Below the pieces are notes generated by a model. That model was not told the DNA's origin. It saw only the letters and a program-made list of their open reading frames with translations, and ran no database searches. 63,469 bases of DNA, taken from Clostridium sartagoforme AAU1. GTDB lineage: Bacteria > Bacillota > Clostridia > Clostridiales > Clostridiaceae. The stretch covers positions 1 to 63,469 of the forward strand of contig NZ_ASRV01000205.1 in assembly GCF_000401215.1 (NCBI RefSeq), in the 5' to 3' direction. Positions 1-9,045 of this stretch are shown piece by piece. Numbering within the stretch: position 1 is the first letter of the stretch; every line of letters begins with the position of its first letter. Made by a program: the position numbers and the translations under genes.

Positions 1-390
1 AATTTTATACCGAAGGATTTTATTGAAAGATTAAATGATAATTCAGAAAAGAAAAATAATAAACTTATAACGTTATTGATAGTACTTAATATAATGTTTT
101 TTCCGACAACCTTTAACAAAGTTATAATTAATAAGAAAGAAATCAATGAAGAAAAACTTAAAGTAGAAAAAGACTCAAATTTAGAAAAAGATATAAAAAG
201 GGAAAACTTAAAGTATTGGGTAAATTCTATTAATTCAAACATAATAAATATGAAGATTCAAAATAGTAGTGGAATTATAAAGATAAAAGGAGAAGAAGAA
301 GTATTCAAAATAGAAGCTGAAGAGGAGTTTAAGATTAAATCAATAATAAAAGAGGAAAATAACTCATTTATATTAGAGGTGAGCTTATGA
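1..390 (+). CDS. C-terminal part of a probable PilN-like pilus assembly protein
   Basis: The reading frame is open from the first base, so this is the 3' end of a gene that starts outside the window. It reads NFIPKDFIERL, then one hydrophobic segment (LITLLIVLNIMFF), then a Lys/Glu-rich soluble tail. One membrane helix after a short basic lead is the layout of PilN-type inner-membrane pilus proteins, and clostridia often carry type IV pilus genes upstream of efp. Its stop overlaps the next start (ATGA), which suggests translational coupling. The family call rests on topology and location, not on a motif, and is tentative. Confidence 0.45.
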   Translation, partial: NFIPKDFIERLNDNSEKKNNKLITLLIVLNIMFFPTTFNKVIINKKEINEEKLKVEKDSNLEKDIKRENLKYWVNSINSNIINMKIQNSSGIIKIKGEEEVFKIEAEEEFKIKSIIKEENNSFILEVSL

Positions 391-743
391 AGAAAGTAAA
401 AATAATATACTTATTAGTTATTTTTATAACAATTAGTCAACTTTTATTAGTAATTCTGAATAAAAAAGAAGAATCCAATAACGCTATTCAATGTATAACA
501 GAAGTAAAAAATGCTAAATATATAAAGGACATAGAAAATGAGTTCAAAAATATAAATAATTTAACAATATTGAGTTATAATAAAATTAATGAAACAAATT
601 GGGTAATTAAATGTGTTTTAAAGGGCAATAAGGATCTGATAATAAATGATTTAGAAAAAATAAATGGTTACTATGTTAATGAGTATAATTTAAGTTATGA
701 TAAAGAAAATATTTTATTAGAGTTGGAATTAATAAGTAAATAA
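387..743 (+). CDS. Small bitopic membrane protein, possibly PilO-like
   Basis: 118 residues with one N-terminal membrane helix (residues 6-25) followed by a soluble domain. It overlaps the preceding gene by 4 bases and has a matching layout. PilN and PilO are commonly adjacent, similarly built proteins that form the alignment complex linking pilus machinery to the cell wall side. Size, topology and coupling fit PilO, but no specific motif was recognised, so it could be another small accessory membrane protein. Confidence 0.4.
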   Translation: MKKVKIIYLLVIFITISQLLLVILNKKEESNNAIQCITEVKNAKYIKDIENEFKNINNLTILSYNKINETNWVIKCVLKGNKDLIINDLEKINGYYVNEYNLSYDKENILLELELISK

Positions 744-899
744 TGACAATATTTCTTTTTAGTTCGTATAAGTAATTGCATTTATTTGTGAATTTTGATA
801 AAATATTTTTGTTATGTCATAAATATTGTTGAAGTTATGACGAATTAGATAACAAAAGGTTATGCTAAATATGGAATAAAGTTTTTGGAGGTATATTTA

Positions 900-1457
900 A
901 TGATATCAGCAGGAGATTTAAGAAAAGGTGCTACTTTCGAGTATGAAGGACAAGTTTATACAGTAATAGACTTCTTACATGTTAAACCAGGTAAAGGTGC
1001 AGCATTTGTAAGAACAAAATTAAGAAATGTTATTTCTGGGGGAGTTACTGATACGACATTTAACCCAACTGCTAAATTACAAGAAGCAGTAATTGAAAGA
1101 AAAGAAATGCAATATCTTTATTCAGATGGAGAATTATATTACTTCATGGATCAAGAAACTTTTGAACAAATACCACTAAACTATGAAAAAGTAGAGGATG
1201 CTATAAAGTTCATAAAGGAAAATATGTTTGCTATAATTAAGTTCTATAAAGGAGAAGCTTTCTCAGTAGAAGCTCCAAACTTTGTTGAATTATTAATAAC
1301 TCAAGCAGATCCAGGAATAAAAGGTAATACAGCAACAAATGCATTAAAGCCTGCTACATTAGAGACAGGTGCAGTTGTTAATGTACCTATGTTTGTTAAT
1401 GAAGGAGATGTAATAAGAGTAGACACTAGAACTGGTGAATACATGGAAAGAGTATAG
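900..1457 (+). CDS. efp: Translation elongation factor P
   Basis: 185-residue EF-P, which relieves ribosome stalling at polyproline stretches by binding next to the P-site tRNA. The N-terminal KOW-like domain has the tip loop [10 protein letters not shown] with Lys32, the position modified in other bacteria. The C-terminal part carries the OB-fold signature ending [12 protein letters not shown]. The start is ATG 900, preceded by GGAGG at 887-891; the in-frame TTG at 885 overlaps that site and is unlikely. A strong terminator follows, so the gene appears to be its own transcription unit. Confidence 0.97.
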   Translation: MISAGDLRKGATFEYEGQVYTVIDFLHVKPGKGAAFVRTKLRNVISGGVTDTTFNPTAKLQEAVIERKEMQYLYSDGELYYFMDQETFEQIPLNYEKVEDAIKFIKENMFAIIKFYKGEAFSVEAPNFVELLITQADPGIKGNTATNALKPATLETGAVVNVPMFVNEGDVIRVDTRTGEYMERV

Positions 1458-1466
1458 TATAGTGAT

Positions 1467-1497
1467 AAGGGGATGTCTGCGACATCCCCTTAATTTA
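1467..1497 (+). terminator. Rho-independent terminator of efp
   Basis: Perfect 11-bp stem AAGGGGATGTC / GACATCCCCTT around a TGC loop, 10 bases after the efp stop. The 3' arm ends in TT followed by AATTT, so the U-tract is short. Confidence 0.8.
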
Positions 1498-1593
1498 GAA
1501 TATAAATAAAAGAATAAAATTTTTTATAGATATTATCCAATTTTAGGGTATAATTTGAATAGATAGTATTTCTATTTAAAAGGAAGTGAAGAT

Positions 1594-1956
1594 ATGAGTA
1601 ATATAAAAAATAAAATAGAAAAAATAAGAATGAACATTCATAGTATTAATGATGATAAATATAGTAATATCTTCAGCAATATTTTGTCTGTTTTAGATGA
1701 TATGTCAAATGAAATTGATAATATGAGGGAGAGACAGGATTATTTAGAAGAAAGTGTTCAATATATGGATGAGGATATTACTGGGTTACAAGATGAGTTA
1801 TTTGAGGAAGTTTCTATAGAAGATCTTATAGAAATGGAAGATGAATACATAGAAGTAAATTGTAAAAATTGTAATAAACCTATTTTTGTTGAAAAGGAAT
1901 CTATAAATAATAATAAAGTAATACCATGTCCTTTTTGTAATAAAGAAGCAATGTAA
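1594..1956 (+). CDS. Small acidic coiled-coil protein with C-terminal zinc ribbon (CD1247-type)
   Basis: 120 residues. The first two thirds are acidic and helical. The C-terminus has two Cys pairs, CKNC and CPFC, that would bind one zinc. Proteins of this layout lie between efp and spoIIIAA in many clostridia and are named after C. difficile CD1247; the function is unknown to me. The ATG at 1594 follows AGGAAGTGA with good spacing. A strong terminator follows, so the gene is transcribed alone. Confidence 0.75.
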   Translation: MSNIKNKIEKIRMNIHSINDDKYSNIFSNILSVLDDMSNEIDNMRERQDYLEESVQYMDEDITGLQDELFEEVSIEDLIEMEDEYIEVNCKNCNKPIFVEKESINNNKVIPCPFCNKEAM

Positions 1957-1973
1957 TTTAATAAATAACTTTA

Positions 1974-2010
1974 ATACCTGCCAATTTTTTAATTGGCAGG
2001 TATTTTATTT
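1974..2010 (+). terminator. Rho-independent terminator
   Basis: Stem ATACCTGCCAATT / AATTGGCAGGTAT (13 bp) with a TTTT loop, then TTTATTTT. Confidence 0.85.
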
Positions 2011-2037
2011 TAGCTTAAATTTTTTTAGGTTAAATAA

Positions 2038-2075
2038 AAATATTTTACATATTTAATTATAAGTATGAATATTAT
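2038..2075 (+). promoter_or_regulatory. Possible sigma-E-type promoter of the spoIIIA operon
   Basis: The segment AATATTTTACATAT followed by a TATGAATA box lies 50-90 bases before the spoIIIAA start. Nearly the same string lies upstream of spoIIM (about 21,213), another gene expected under mother-cell sigma-E control. The match to the classical sigma-E consensus is only partial, so this is an inference from the shared sequence. Confidence 0.3.
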
Positions 2076-2126
2076 TTGATAGAAAGAAATAAGTTTAAAT
2101 ATAACACTACAAAAGGAAGTGATAAA

Positions 2127-3050
2127 GTGAGGTATGAGGAAGAAATTTTAAAGGTACTACCTTTAAAAATAAGCAATGAAGTTAAAGAAATACTTTTAAA
2201 GGAACCTGTTCAAGAAATAAGAATAAAAGTTAATAAATCCATAATAATTAATACAGCACATAAAGAAATAATATTAAAATATGTTACTACAATTGAGGAC
2301 ATAAAGCAGATATTGGTAAAGGTATCTAATTATTCATTATATGCATATGAAGAAGAGATAAAACAAGGTTATATAACCATAAGGGGTGGACATAGAATTG
2401 GTATAGCAGGAGAATGTGTTTTAGTAAATGGAGAAGTTAGAACTATAAGAAATATCTCCTCTTTAAACATAAGAATATGTAGAGAAGTAATTGGATGTTC
2501 TAATGAAATTATGAAATACATAACTAAAGAAGATAGAGTGTTTAACACTTTAATAGTATCTCCTCCTAAATGTGGTAAAACAACAATTCTAAGAGACATA
2601 GCAAGAAATATTTCGTCAGGAATGCCACTTATAGATTTAAAGGGGAAAAAGGTATCTATCATAGATGAAAGAAGTGAAATAGCAGCTTGCTTTAATGGTG
2701 TGGCTCAATTGGATGTTGGGATAAGAAGTGATATTTTAGATAATTGTTTGAAAAAAGAAGGAATGATTATGGCCATTAGAAGCTTATCTCCAGATATACT
2801 TATTTGTGATGAAATTGGTACTGATGGAGACGTTGAAGCATTGCATATGGCTTTTAATTCAGGAGTAAATATTATAGTAACAATACATGGTTATAGTATA
2901 GAGGATGTTTATAAGAGAAAAGTATTTAAGGATTTATTAGAAAACTCTATTTTAGATAGAATAGTTGTATTAAGTAATAGAAAGGGTGCAGGAACAATAG
3001 AACAAATATATTCAATAGGAACGGAGGGGGAGTTTAAGTGCTTAAGATAA
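2127..3050 (+). CDS. spoIIIAA: Stage III sporulation protein AA (ATPase)
   Basis: 307-residue secretion-type ATPase thought to power the SpoIIIA-SpoIIQ channel between mother cell and forespore. A P-loop (PPKCGKTT, about residue 150) and downstream acidic motifs (IIDERSEI; DILICDEIGT) identify the family. The chosen start is GTG 2127, preceded by AGGAAGTG; the frame stays open upstream to 2076 but without a ribosome site. First gene of an eight-gene operon; its end overlaps spoIIIAB by 13 bases. Confidence 0.95.
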   Translation: MRYEEEILKVLPLKISNEVKEILLKEPVQEIRIKVNKSIIINTAHKEIILKYVTTIEDIKQILVKVSNYSLYAYEEEIKQGYITIRGGHRIGIAGECVLVNGEVRTIRNISSLNIRICREVIGCSNEIMKYITKEDRVFNTLIVSPPKCGKTTILRDIARNISSGMPLIDLKGKKVSIIDERSEIAACFNGVAQLDVGIRSDILDNCLKKEGMIMAIRSLSPDILICDEIGTDGDVEALHMAFNSGVNIIVTIHGYSIEDVYKRKVFKDLLENSILDRIVVLSNRKGAGTIEQIYSIGTEGEFKCLR

Positions 3051-3556
3051 CAGCAGTTATTATTATTTTTCTATCTTGTACTTATATAGGATTTTATTAT
3101 GGTGAAAGCTTTAAAAAGAGAAGTAGGCAACTTAACTCAATACTGAAATCAGTATTATTTTTAAATAATGAAGTAATGTATACTAATACACCTCTGCCAG
3201 AGGCTTTAAAATATATTTCATTAAAGGTAGAATCACCTGTTAATTATGTTTTATCTAATGTTTCAGACAAACTTTTAAAAAGTGAAAGTACAAGCGTATA
3301 TGAGGCTTTTGAAAAAGAATATAAGAAAAACAAATCAGAATTCTATTTGCAGGATGAAGATAAGAGGATAGTTAAAGATTTTTTAAGATCTCTTGGAGAA
3401 TCTGGAGTATATGGACAAGATAAACTATTTAATTTGACAATAGAAAATATGAAATTAAATTGTAAATCTGCTGAAGAATTGGCAAAAAAGAATATAAAAA
3501 TGTATAGAGTACTAGGAATATGTATAGGTGCGATGATATCAATTTTTTTAATTTAA
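3038..3556 (+). CDS. spoIIIAB: Stage III sporulation protein AB
   Basis: 172-residue mother-cell membrane protein with a hydrophobic N-terminus (IIIFLSCTYIGFYYG), a helical soluble domain and a C-terminal hydrophobic segment, an arrangement resembling type II secretion GspF parts. It starts with GTG inside the 3' end of spoIIIAA, where GGAGGGGG supplies the ribosome site. Size and operon position match the family. Confidence 0.92.
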   Translation: MLKITAVIIIFLSCTYIGFYYGESFKKRSRQLNSILKSVLFLNNEVMYTNTPLPEALKYISLKVESPVNYVLSNVSDKLLKSESTSVYEAFEKEYKKNKSEFYLQDEDKRIVKDFLRSLGESGVYGQDKLFNLTIENMKLNCKSAEELAKKNIKMYRVLGICIGAMISIFLI

Positions 3557-3570
3557 TAGGAGGGTAATAA

Positions 3571-3768
3571 ATGCTAGATGTAAGTATTATATTTAAAATA
3601 GGGGCTATGGGGGTACTAATTATAGTTATTGATAAGGTTTTAAAGGCAAGCGGTAAGGATGATATTGCTGTAATAACCAATATTGCAGGAATAGTAATTA
3701 TATTAATTACTGTAATAGGACTAATAAGTAATCTATTTAATACAATAAGAACCATGTTTATGCTATAG
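3571..3768 (+). CDS. spoIIIAC: Stage III sporulation protein AC
   Basis: 65-residue protein with two membrane helices, a small component of the SpoIIIA complex in the outer forespore membrane. It starts with ATG after TAGGAGGG and sits 14 bases after spoIIIAB. Length and hydropathy match the family exactly. Confidence 0.93.
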   Translation: MLDVSIIFKIGAMGVLIIVIDKVLKASGKDDIAVITNIAGIVIILITVIGLISNLFNTIRTMFML

Positions 3769-3776
3769 GTGTTATT

Positions 3777-4160
3777 ATGGAGATTATTAAGATTGTTGCC
3801 TTTGCTTTTGCAGCATTATTTATATTTCTAGTTTTTAAAGATAGAAGAAGTGATATATCAATACTAATATCATTATCGGCAGGTGTAATAATTTTCTTAT
3901 TCATCATTACACAACTTAATGATGTAATTTACTTTATAAAAGATATAGCTAATAAAGCTAATATTGATATGGTATATATAGGGGTTGTTTTAAAAATATT
4001 AGCCATAGCGTATTTAGCTACTTTTTGTAGTGAAATATGTAAAGATGCAGGTGCTTCTAGTATAGCAAGTAAGGTTGACTTTTCCGCAAAAATATTAATA
4101 TTAACATTAGCAATACCAATACTTATGGCTGTACTTCAATCAATTTTACAAATATTGTAG
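3777..4160 (+). CDS. spoIIIAD: Stage III sporulation protein AD
   Basis: 127-residue membrane protein with three to four predicted helices, paralogous in its second half to SpoIIIAC. It starts with ATG 8 bases after spoIIIAC, in the order expected for the operon. Confidence 0.93.
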   Translation: MEIIKIVAFAFAALFIFLVFKDRRSDISILISLSAGVIIFLFIITQLNDVIYFIKDIANKANIDMVYIGVVLKILAIAYLATFCSEICKDAGASSIASKVDFSAKILILTLAIPILMAVLQSILQIL

Positions 4161-4168
4161 GTGTTTTT

Positions 4169-5398
4169 ATGATAAAAAGTATGTTTACAAATAGAGTTAT
4201 ATTAGTAATAAGTATAATTATCATAACTTTTATAATTCTTCCAGGTAAAAGTGTTTTAGCTAATGAAGATAATACAAACAACATAGAGATTAATACTGAA
4301 AAAAATATAGAGGAATTTAAATTAGAAAATGAAGAAATAGATGGTAAGTTAAATTCACTATATAACTATATAAATAATATGAAGTCTGATATTGAAATAA
4401 TGAATGATTTGGATCCAGTTGAATATATAAAAGGCTATATTAAAAATGGAGAAGGAAATTTATCCTTTAAAACCATTAGTAATGCAGTTGTAAGCTTTCT
4501 ATTTAAAGAAGTAAAAACAGTTTTAGCATTATCAGTAAGCATAATAGTAATTGCAATAATATGTGCACTACTTAAAAATTTACAAGCTGCTTTTTCAAGT
4601 GAAGGGATATCAAACATAGCATTTTTTGCATGCTATGCATTGTTAATAGTGATTTTATCAAAAAGCTTTATAGTTTCTATAAATATAGCTGTTGGTGTAA
4701 TAAAAGATTTATCTGATTTTATGTCGGCTATTTTACCCGTATTGGTTATGATGATTGGTACAATAGGTGGATTTACACAAGCCGCAACTATGGATCCTAT
4801 AGTTATTGGAGCTACACTTATTATTCCAAGAATTTATACAACTGTAATTATACCTTTAATACTTGTAACCTTTGTATTAGAGTTTGCAAATAATATTTCA
4901 ACTGAAAATAAAATAAGTAATTTGTGTAAACTTACTAAGCAAATAACAATATGGTTTCAAGGAATAATATTAACGATATTTATAGGATTATTAACAGTAA
5001 GGGGAATAACTTCATCAACAATAGATGCAGTTACGCTAAAAACAGCAAAGTTTGCAATAGATAATTTTATTCCAATAGTTGGAAAAGCTTTTTCAGATGC
5101 AATAGCATCAGTTGCAGGATATTCATTAATAATAAAAAATGCTATAAGCTCTGTTGGGTTAATCATAATAATACTTATGATGTTGTATCCAATAATTAAA
5201 ATAATCTTGATTTCATTTGTGTATAAAATAACTGCAGCCATAATAGAACCAATAAGTGATAAAAGAATTACAAATTCAATAGCAGCAGCTGGGGACTCAT
5301 TAATACTAATACTATCATGCGTATTGTCTGTAAGTTTAATGTTCTTTGTACTACTTGCAATCATGGCATCGGCAGGGAAATTTGTTATAGGAGGGTAA
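4169..5398 (+). CDS. spoIIIAE: Stage III sporulation protein AE
   Basis: 409-residue polytopic membrane protein, the largest membrane component of the SpoIIIA complex. It begins with a signal-like segment (VILVISIIIITFIILPGKSVLA), has a polar stretch of about 70 residues, and then many helices. It is 8 bases after spoIIIAD. Its final codons contain the GGAGGG that serves spoIIIAF. Confidence 0.94.
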   Translation: MIKSMFTNRVILVISIIIITFIILPGKSVLANEDNTNNIEINTEKNIEEFKLENEEIDGKLNSLYNYINNMKSDIEIMNDLDPVEYIKGYIKNGEGNLSFKTISNAVVSFLFKEVKTVLALSVSIIVIAIICALLKNLQAAFSSEGISNIAFFACYALLIVILSKSFIVSINIAVGVIKDLSDFMSAILPVLVMMIGTIGGFTQAATMDPIVIGATLIIPRIYTTVIIPLILVTFVLEFANNISTENKISNLCKLTKQITIWFQGIILTIFIGLLTVRGITSSTIDAVTLKTAKFAIDNFIPIVGKAFSDAIASVAGYSLIIKNAISSVGLIIIILMMLYPIIKIILISFVYKITAAIIEPISDKRITNSIAAAGDSLILILSCVLSVSLMFFVLLAIMASAGKFVIGG

Positions 5399-5406
5399 AG
5401 AGAACA

Positions 5407-5985
5407 ATGGAGGAATTAAAGGAATTTGTTATAACCCTAGTTACAATGCTTATATTGATGACTGCAGTAGAATTAATAGCGCCAGATAATAACATGAAAA
5501 AGTACTTAAAATTTGTTTTAGGGTTAATATTTATAGCAATTATGTTATCTCCTATAATTTCTGTCTTTACAAAGGGTGAAGAAAACATTTCAATACAGAT
5601 ACAAAAGTATATAGATCTAAGCAAAAATCAAAGTATTGAAGTTAATAAGGAATATAACAATAATAGCCAAAATACATTTAAGAAAAATTTAGAAGAAAAT
5701 TGTAATAGAATTTTAAAAGAAAAATTTGATAATAATGAATTTTCAAGTGAAATAGATTGTGACGTTGATATGGATAACATTAAATACTCCATTAATACAG
5801 TTAAAGTTGGAGTTAAAAATAAAGATGTATCAAAAATACAAAAGATAATTATAAATACAAAAGAAGATAGCCAAAGCGTGTACTCCCAAGAAGATAAAGT
5901 AGAAAAAGAAGATGAAATAGTGAGTTACTTATCAGAAACACTAAATGTTTCAAAAGACAAGATAAAAGTTTATAAAGTAAATTGA
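5407..5985 (+). CDS. spoIIIAF: Stage III sporulation protein AF
   Basis: 192-residue protein with two N-terminal membrane helices (ITLVTMLILMTAVELIA and LKFVLGLIFIAIML) and a soluble C-terminal domain with a ring-building-motif-like fold. The chosen start is ATG 5407, 9 bases after the spoIIIAE stop; the frame is open further upstream inside spoIIIAE but lacks support. Confidence 0.92.
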   Translation: MEELKEFVITLVTMLILMTAVELIAPDNNMKKYLKFVLGLIFIAIMLSPIISVFTKGEENISIQIQKYIDLSKNQSIEVNKEYNNNSQNTFKKNLEENCNRILKEKFDNNEFSSEIDCDVDMDNIKYSINTVKVGVKNKDVSKIQKIIINTKEDSQSVYSQEDKVEKEDEIVSYLSETLNVSKDKIKVYKVN

Positions 5986-5998
5986 TAGGAGTGAGAAA

Positions 5999-6607
5999 AT
6001 GGGGAAAGGTGATTGGAAAAAAGAGCTATCTACTATTATAAATGATAAAAAGTTTTTAAATGCAGTATGTATTGCATTAGTTTTAGCTTTTGTTTTATTA
6101 GCTATTAGTTTTTTAACTAATGCAAGAAAAAAAGAAGACAAACCAACAAATGGTACTAGTATTACAAAAAACTCATCAGATTTACAAGAACAAGTTGAAG
6201 AAACTATGAGTAATTTTGAAGCACAGGAAAAAAAGGAATTAAAAGATCTTTTAAGTAAAATTGAAAACGTAGGAGAAGTTGATGTTAAAATTCATTTTAA
6301 AAGTGGAGAAGTAAAGATTCCTGCAACAGAAGAAACAACCCAAGAGGCGACGACAGAAGAAACTGATAATCAAGGTGGAAAGAGAAAAAATACTAATCAA
6401 ACTGATGGAACTAAAGTTGTTATGTCTGTAGATAATGGAAAGAATGAACCATATATTCTGCAAATAAATAAACCAGAGATAAGTGGAGTTATGGTAGTAG
6501 CAGAGGGTGCAAGTAGTGCAAAGGTTAAATACGATATACAAGTAGCTGTATCTGGATTATACGGTATTTCAATAGATAAGGTTAATGTATATCCTATGAA
6601 AAATTAG
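5999..6607 (+). CDS. spoIIIAG: Stage III sporulation protein AG
   Basis: 202-residue protein with one N-terminal membrane helix (AVCIALVLAFVLLAISFL) and an extracytoplasmic domain. SpoIIIAG forms a large ring in the intermembrane space of the sporangium. A low-complexity Thr/Glu stretch (ATEETTQEATTEET) interrupts the ring-building domain, as in other SpoIIIAG proteins. ATG follows TAGGAGTGAG. Confidence 0.93.
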   Translation: MGKGDWKKELSTIINDKKFLNAVCIALVLAFVLLAISFLTNARKKEDKPTNGTSITKNSSDLQEQVEETMSNFEAQEKKELKDLLSKIENVGEVDVKIHFKSGEVKIPATEETTQEATTEETDNQGGKRKNTNQTDGTKVVMSVDNGKNEPYILQINKPEISGVMVVAEGASSAKVKYDIQVAVSGLYGISIDKVNVYPMKN

Positions 6608-6646
6608 CATATAATTAAAATGAAAAATAGATGGGGGGAACCAAAA

Positions 6647-7174
6647 ATGACAAGAAAACAATTTGGAATTATTTTCACGCTAATGGCTCTTATAGTATGT
6701 GTAGGAGTTATAGCAGCAAGACTAAACAAGACAGGACTAAATGATCCAACAGACTTTAGCCAAGTAATATCACAAGGAACAGAGGAAAATAAGGATAATG
6801 AAAAGAAAGATGATAAGGAAACATTAGGAACACAAGATTATTTTTATAGTTTAAGAAGCGAAAAAGAACAAAAGGATGCAGCAACACTTCAACAATTAAC
6901 ATCAATGAAAGACGATGAAAATGTATCACAAGAGCAAAAAGATATCGCTAATAACGAATATATAGAAAAAACTATGCTTATAGATCAAGAAGGAAGAATA
7001 GAAGTAAATGTTAAAAATCAAGGTTTTGAAGATGTACTATGCTCCATAGAAGGAAATAAGGTTAGAGTAGTTGTTAAAGCTGAAGAAATAACAGATGCTG
7101 ACAGTTCAGCAATTCAAGAAATAGCAGAAAATGTTTCAGGAATAAGTGATGTTATAATAGAGTCAAAGAAATAA
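6647..7174 (+). CDS. spoIIIAH: Stage III sporulation protein AH
   Basis: 175-residue bitopic protein with an N-terminal helix (FTLMALIVCVGVIAARL) and an external ring-building domain that pairs with the forespore protein SpoIIQ or its clostridial counterpart. The start is ATG 6647, 8 bases after a GGGGGG ribosome site; an in-frame ATG at 6620 lies ahead of that site and is less likely. Last gene of the spoIIIA operon. Confidence 0.92.
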   Translation: MTRKQFGIIFTLMALIVCVGVIAARLNKTGLNDPTDFSQVISQGTEENKDNEKKDDKETLGTQDYFYSLRSEKEQKDAATLQQLTSMKDDENVSQEQKDIANNEYIEKTMLIDQEGRIEVNVKNQGFEDVLCSIEGNKVRVVVKAEEITDADSSAIQEIAENVSGISDVIIESKK

Positions 7175-7258
7175 TTCGTTGTAATATAATTATTGGTTTG
7201 ATATAATGAACATAAGAAAAAAAGAGTTTTGTCATCAAAACCTTTAGGAGGTAAATAT

Positions 7259-7645
7259 ATGGAAAATAAAAATTATGATGATAATTTAGGAATAGTAAAA
7301 ATTTCTGATGAAGTTGTTAGTGTAATAGCTGGAATTGCAGCAGAAGAAATTAAAGGCGTAGAAGACTTACAACAATTAGGTGGTAACAACATATCACAAT
7401 TATTAAAAGGTAAGAAGAATATAGGAAAAAATGTTAAAGTAACATTAAATGAAAATAGTGCTGTAATAGACCTAAATTTAGCGGTAGAGTATGGAATAAA
7501 AATACCTGAAGTAGTAAATGCTGTTCAAGAAAATGTTAAAAGAACAGTAGAAACAATGACTGGATTAAACGTTGATTCAGTAAACATAAATGTTCAAAGC
7601 ATTTATATACCAAAAACTGAAAAAGAAGAAAGTAAGGAAAATTAA
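7259..7645 (+). CDS. Asp23/Gls24 family protein (YqhY-like)
   Basis: 128-residue Asp23-family protein. Family residues are visible in GIVKISDEVVSVIAGIAAEEIKG at the start and in the repeated NVKVTLNENSAVIDL segment. YqhY-type members lie next to nusB or the acc genes in Firmicutes and have been linked to fatty-acid metabolism and envelope homeostasis. ATG 7259 follows AGGAGG at 7246-7251. It has its own terminator. Confidence 0.88.
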   Translation: MENKNYDDNLGIVKISDEVVSVIAGIAAEEIKGVEDLQQLGGNNISQLLKGKKNIGKNVKVTLNENSAVIDLNLAVEYGIKIPEVVNAVQENVKRTVETMTGLNVDSVNINVQSIYIPKTEKEESKEN

Positions 7646-7648
7646 TTT

Positions 7649-7676
7649 CACCCTCTGATTTTTCAGAGGGTGTTTT
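7649..7676 (+). terminator. Rho-independent terminator
   Basis: Stem CACCCTCTGA / TCAGAGGGTG with a TTTT loop and a following TTTTCC tract. Confidence 0.88.
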
Positions 7677-7770
7677 CCTTGTGCTTTAAATAAATTTGTT
7701 GTAGTATATTTATGATTAGAAAGTTATAGAAAGTTAATAATAATAGTATGTAGATACTAAGGAGGATAAA

Positions 7771-8175
7771 ATGAATAGAAAGAAATCTAGAGAAATAGCA
7801 ATGGAATTGCTTTTTGGAATGACTTTAAGCAAGAATACATTAGAGGAAACCATTGAAACATTTATAGAAGATTATGAAATGAATTTAAAGACTATAGATT
7901 TAGAGTACATAAAAGAAATCTTGGCTAAGGTTGAAGAAAATATAAATGAAATAGACAAAAAAATTGAAGGCTCATTAATTAACTGGAAGTTAGATAGAAT
8001 ATCAAAGGTTAATATATCAATACTTCGATTAGCTATTGCAGAAATGATGTATTTAGAAGATGTTCCAGAAAAGGTTGCTATAAACGAAGCAATTGAGATA
8101 ACAAAAAAATATTCAGATGAGAAAAGTGTTTCATTTATAAATGGAGTTTTAGATAGAGCTTTTAAAGAGTTATAA
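7771..8175 (+). CDS. nusB: Transcription antitermination protein NusB
   Basis: 134-residue all-helical RNA-binding protein that joins the rRNA antitermination complex through NusE and boxA. Family features include the [12 protein letters not shown] start and [27 protein letters not shown] end. ATG follows AAGGAGG. First gene of a long co-directional run with folD, xseA, xseB, ispA, dxs and tlyA. Confidence 0.95.
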   Translation: MNRKKSREIAMELLFGMTLSKNTLEETIETFIEDYEMNLKTIDLEYIKEILAKVEENINEIDKKIEGSLINWKLDRISKVNISILRLAIAEMMYLEDVPEKVAINEAIEITKKYSDEKSVSFINGVLDRAFKEL

Positions 8176-8196
8176 AAAATAATGGGGGAATTTTTT

Positions 8197-9045
8197 ATGG
8201 GGAAAATTATAAATGGTAAAGAAATAGCAAAGGATATAAAAGAAGAAATAAAGGAATACATATTAAAAAGAAAAGAAAAAGGTTTTAGATCTCCTAAGAT
8301 AGTATCTATTTTAGTAGGTAATGATGGAGGGTCTATATATTATATAAATAATCAAGAAAAGGTTGCGATTTCCTTAGGATGTAATTTTGAAAAATTGTTA
8401 CTAAATGAAGAGATATCAGAAGAGGATTTGATTAAAGAAATAGAATTGCTAAATGATAATAAAGATGTGGACGGAATAATATTACAATTACCTCTTCCAA
8501 AATCATTTAATGAAAAGAAAATAATTAATATAATTTCCCCAAAAAAAGATATAGATTGTTTAACATATATTAATCAAGGAAAATTATACTGTGGTGAAAA
8601 AACATTTATACCTTGTACACCTAATTCTATTATAAATATTTTAGAAAGATCTAATATAGAGTTAGAAGGAAAAAATGTTGTAGTTATAGGAAGAAGTAAT
8701 ATTGTAGGAAAACCTGTATCACAATTATTATTAAATAAAAATTCTACTGTGACCATTTGCCACTCAAAAACAAGAAACTTAAAAGAAATTTGTAAATCAG
8801 CGGATATAATAGTTGTTGCAATAGGAAAACCTAAATTTTTAAATGAAGAATACGTAAATAGTAATTCAATAATAATAGATGTAGGAACTTCAGCTGTAAA
8901 TGGTAAAATTACAGGAGATGCTGATTTTGATAAAATTTCTGATATAGTCAAAATGATAACGCCAGTTCCAGGTGGTGTTGGAGCTTTAACAACAACATTG
9001 CTTATTAAAAACACATGTGAGGCATTAGAAAATAATGAAAATTAA
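8197..9045 (+). CDS. folD: Methylenetetrahydrofolate dehydrogenase FolD; cyclohydrolase activity doubtful
   Basis: 282-residue FolD of one-carbon folate metabolism. The NADP domain has GRSNIVGKP and the C-terminal [10 protein letters not shown] motif. The active-site segment normally reads Y-x3-K; here Tyr49 is present but the aligned Lys is Gln53 (YINNQEK). In well-studied FolD enzymes that Lys is needed for the cyclohydrolase step, while dehydrogenase activity tolerates its loss. ATG 8197 follows GGGGG; the in-frame ATG at 8182 overlaps that site. Its 3' end overlaps xseA by 11 bases. Confidence 0.94.
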   Translation: MGKIINGKEIAKDIKEEIKEYILKRKEKGFRSPKIVSILVGNDGGSIYYINNQEKVAISLGCNFEKLLLNEEISEEDLIKEIELLNDNKDVDGIILQLPLPKSFNEKKIINIISPKKDIDCLTYINQGKLYCGEKTFIPCTPNSIINILERSNIELEGKNVVVIGRSNIVGKPVSQLLLNKNSTVTICHSKTRNLKEICKSADIIVVAIGKPKFLNEEYVNSNSIIIDVGTSAVNGKITGDADFDKISDIVKMITPVPGGVGALTTTLLIKNTCEALENNEN

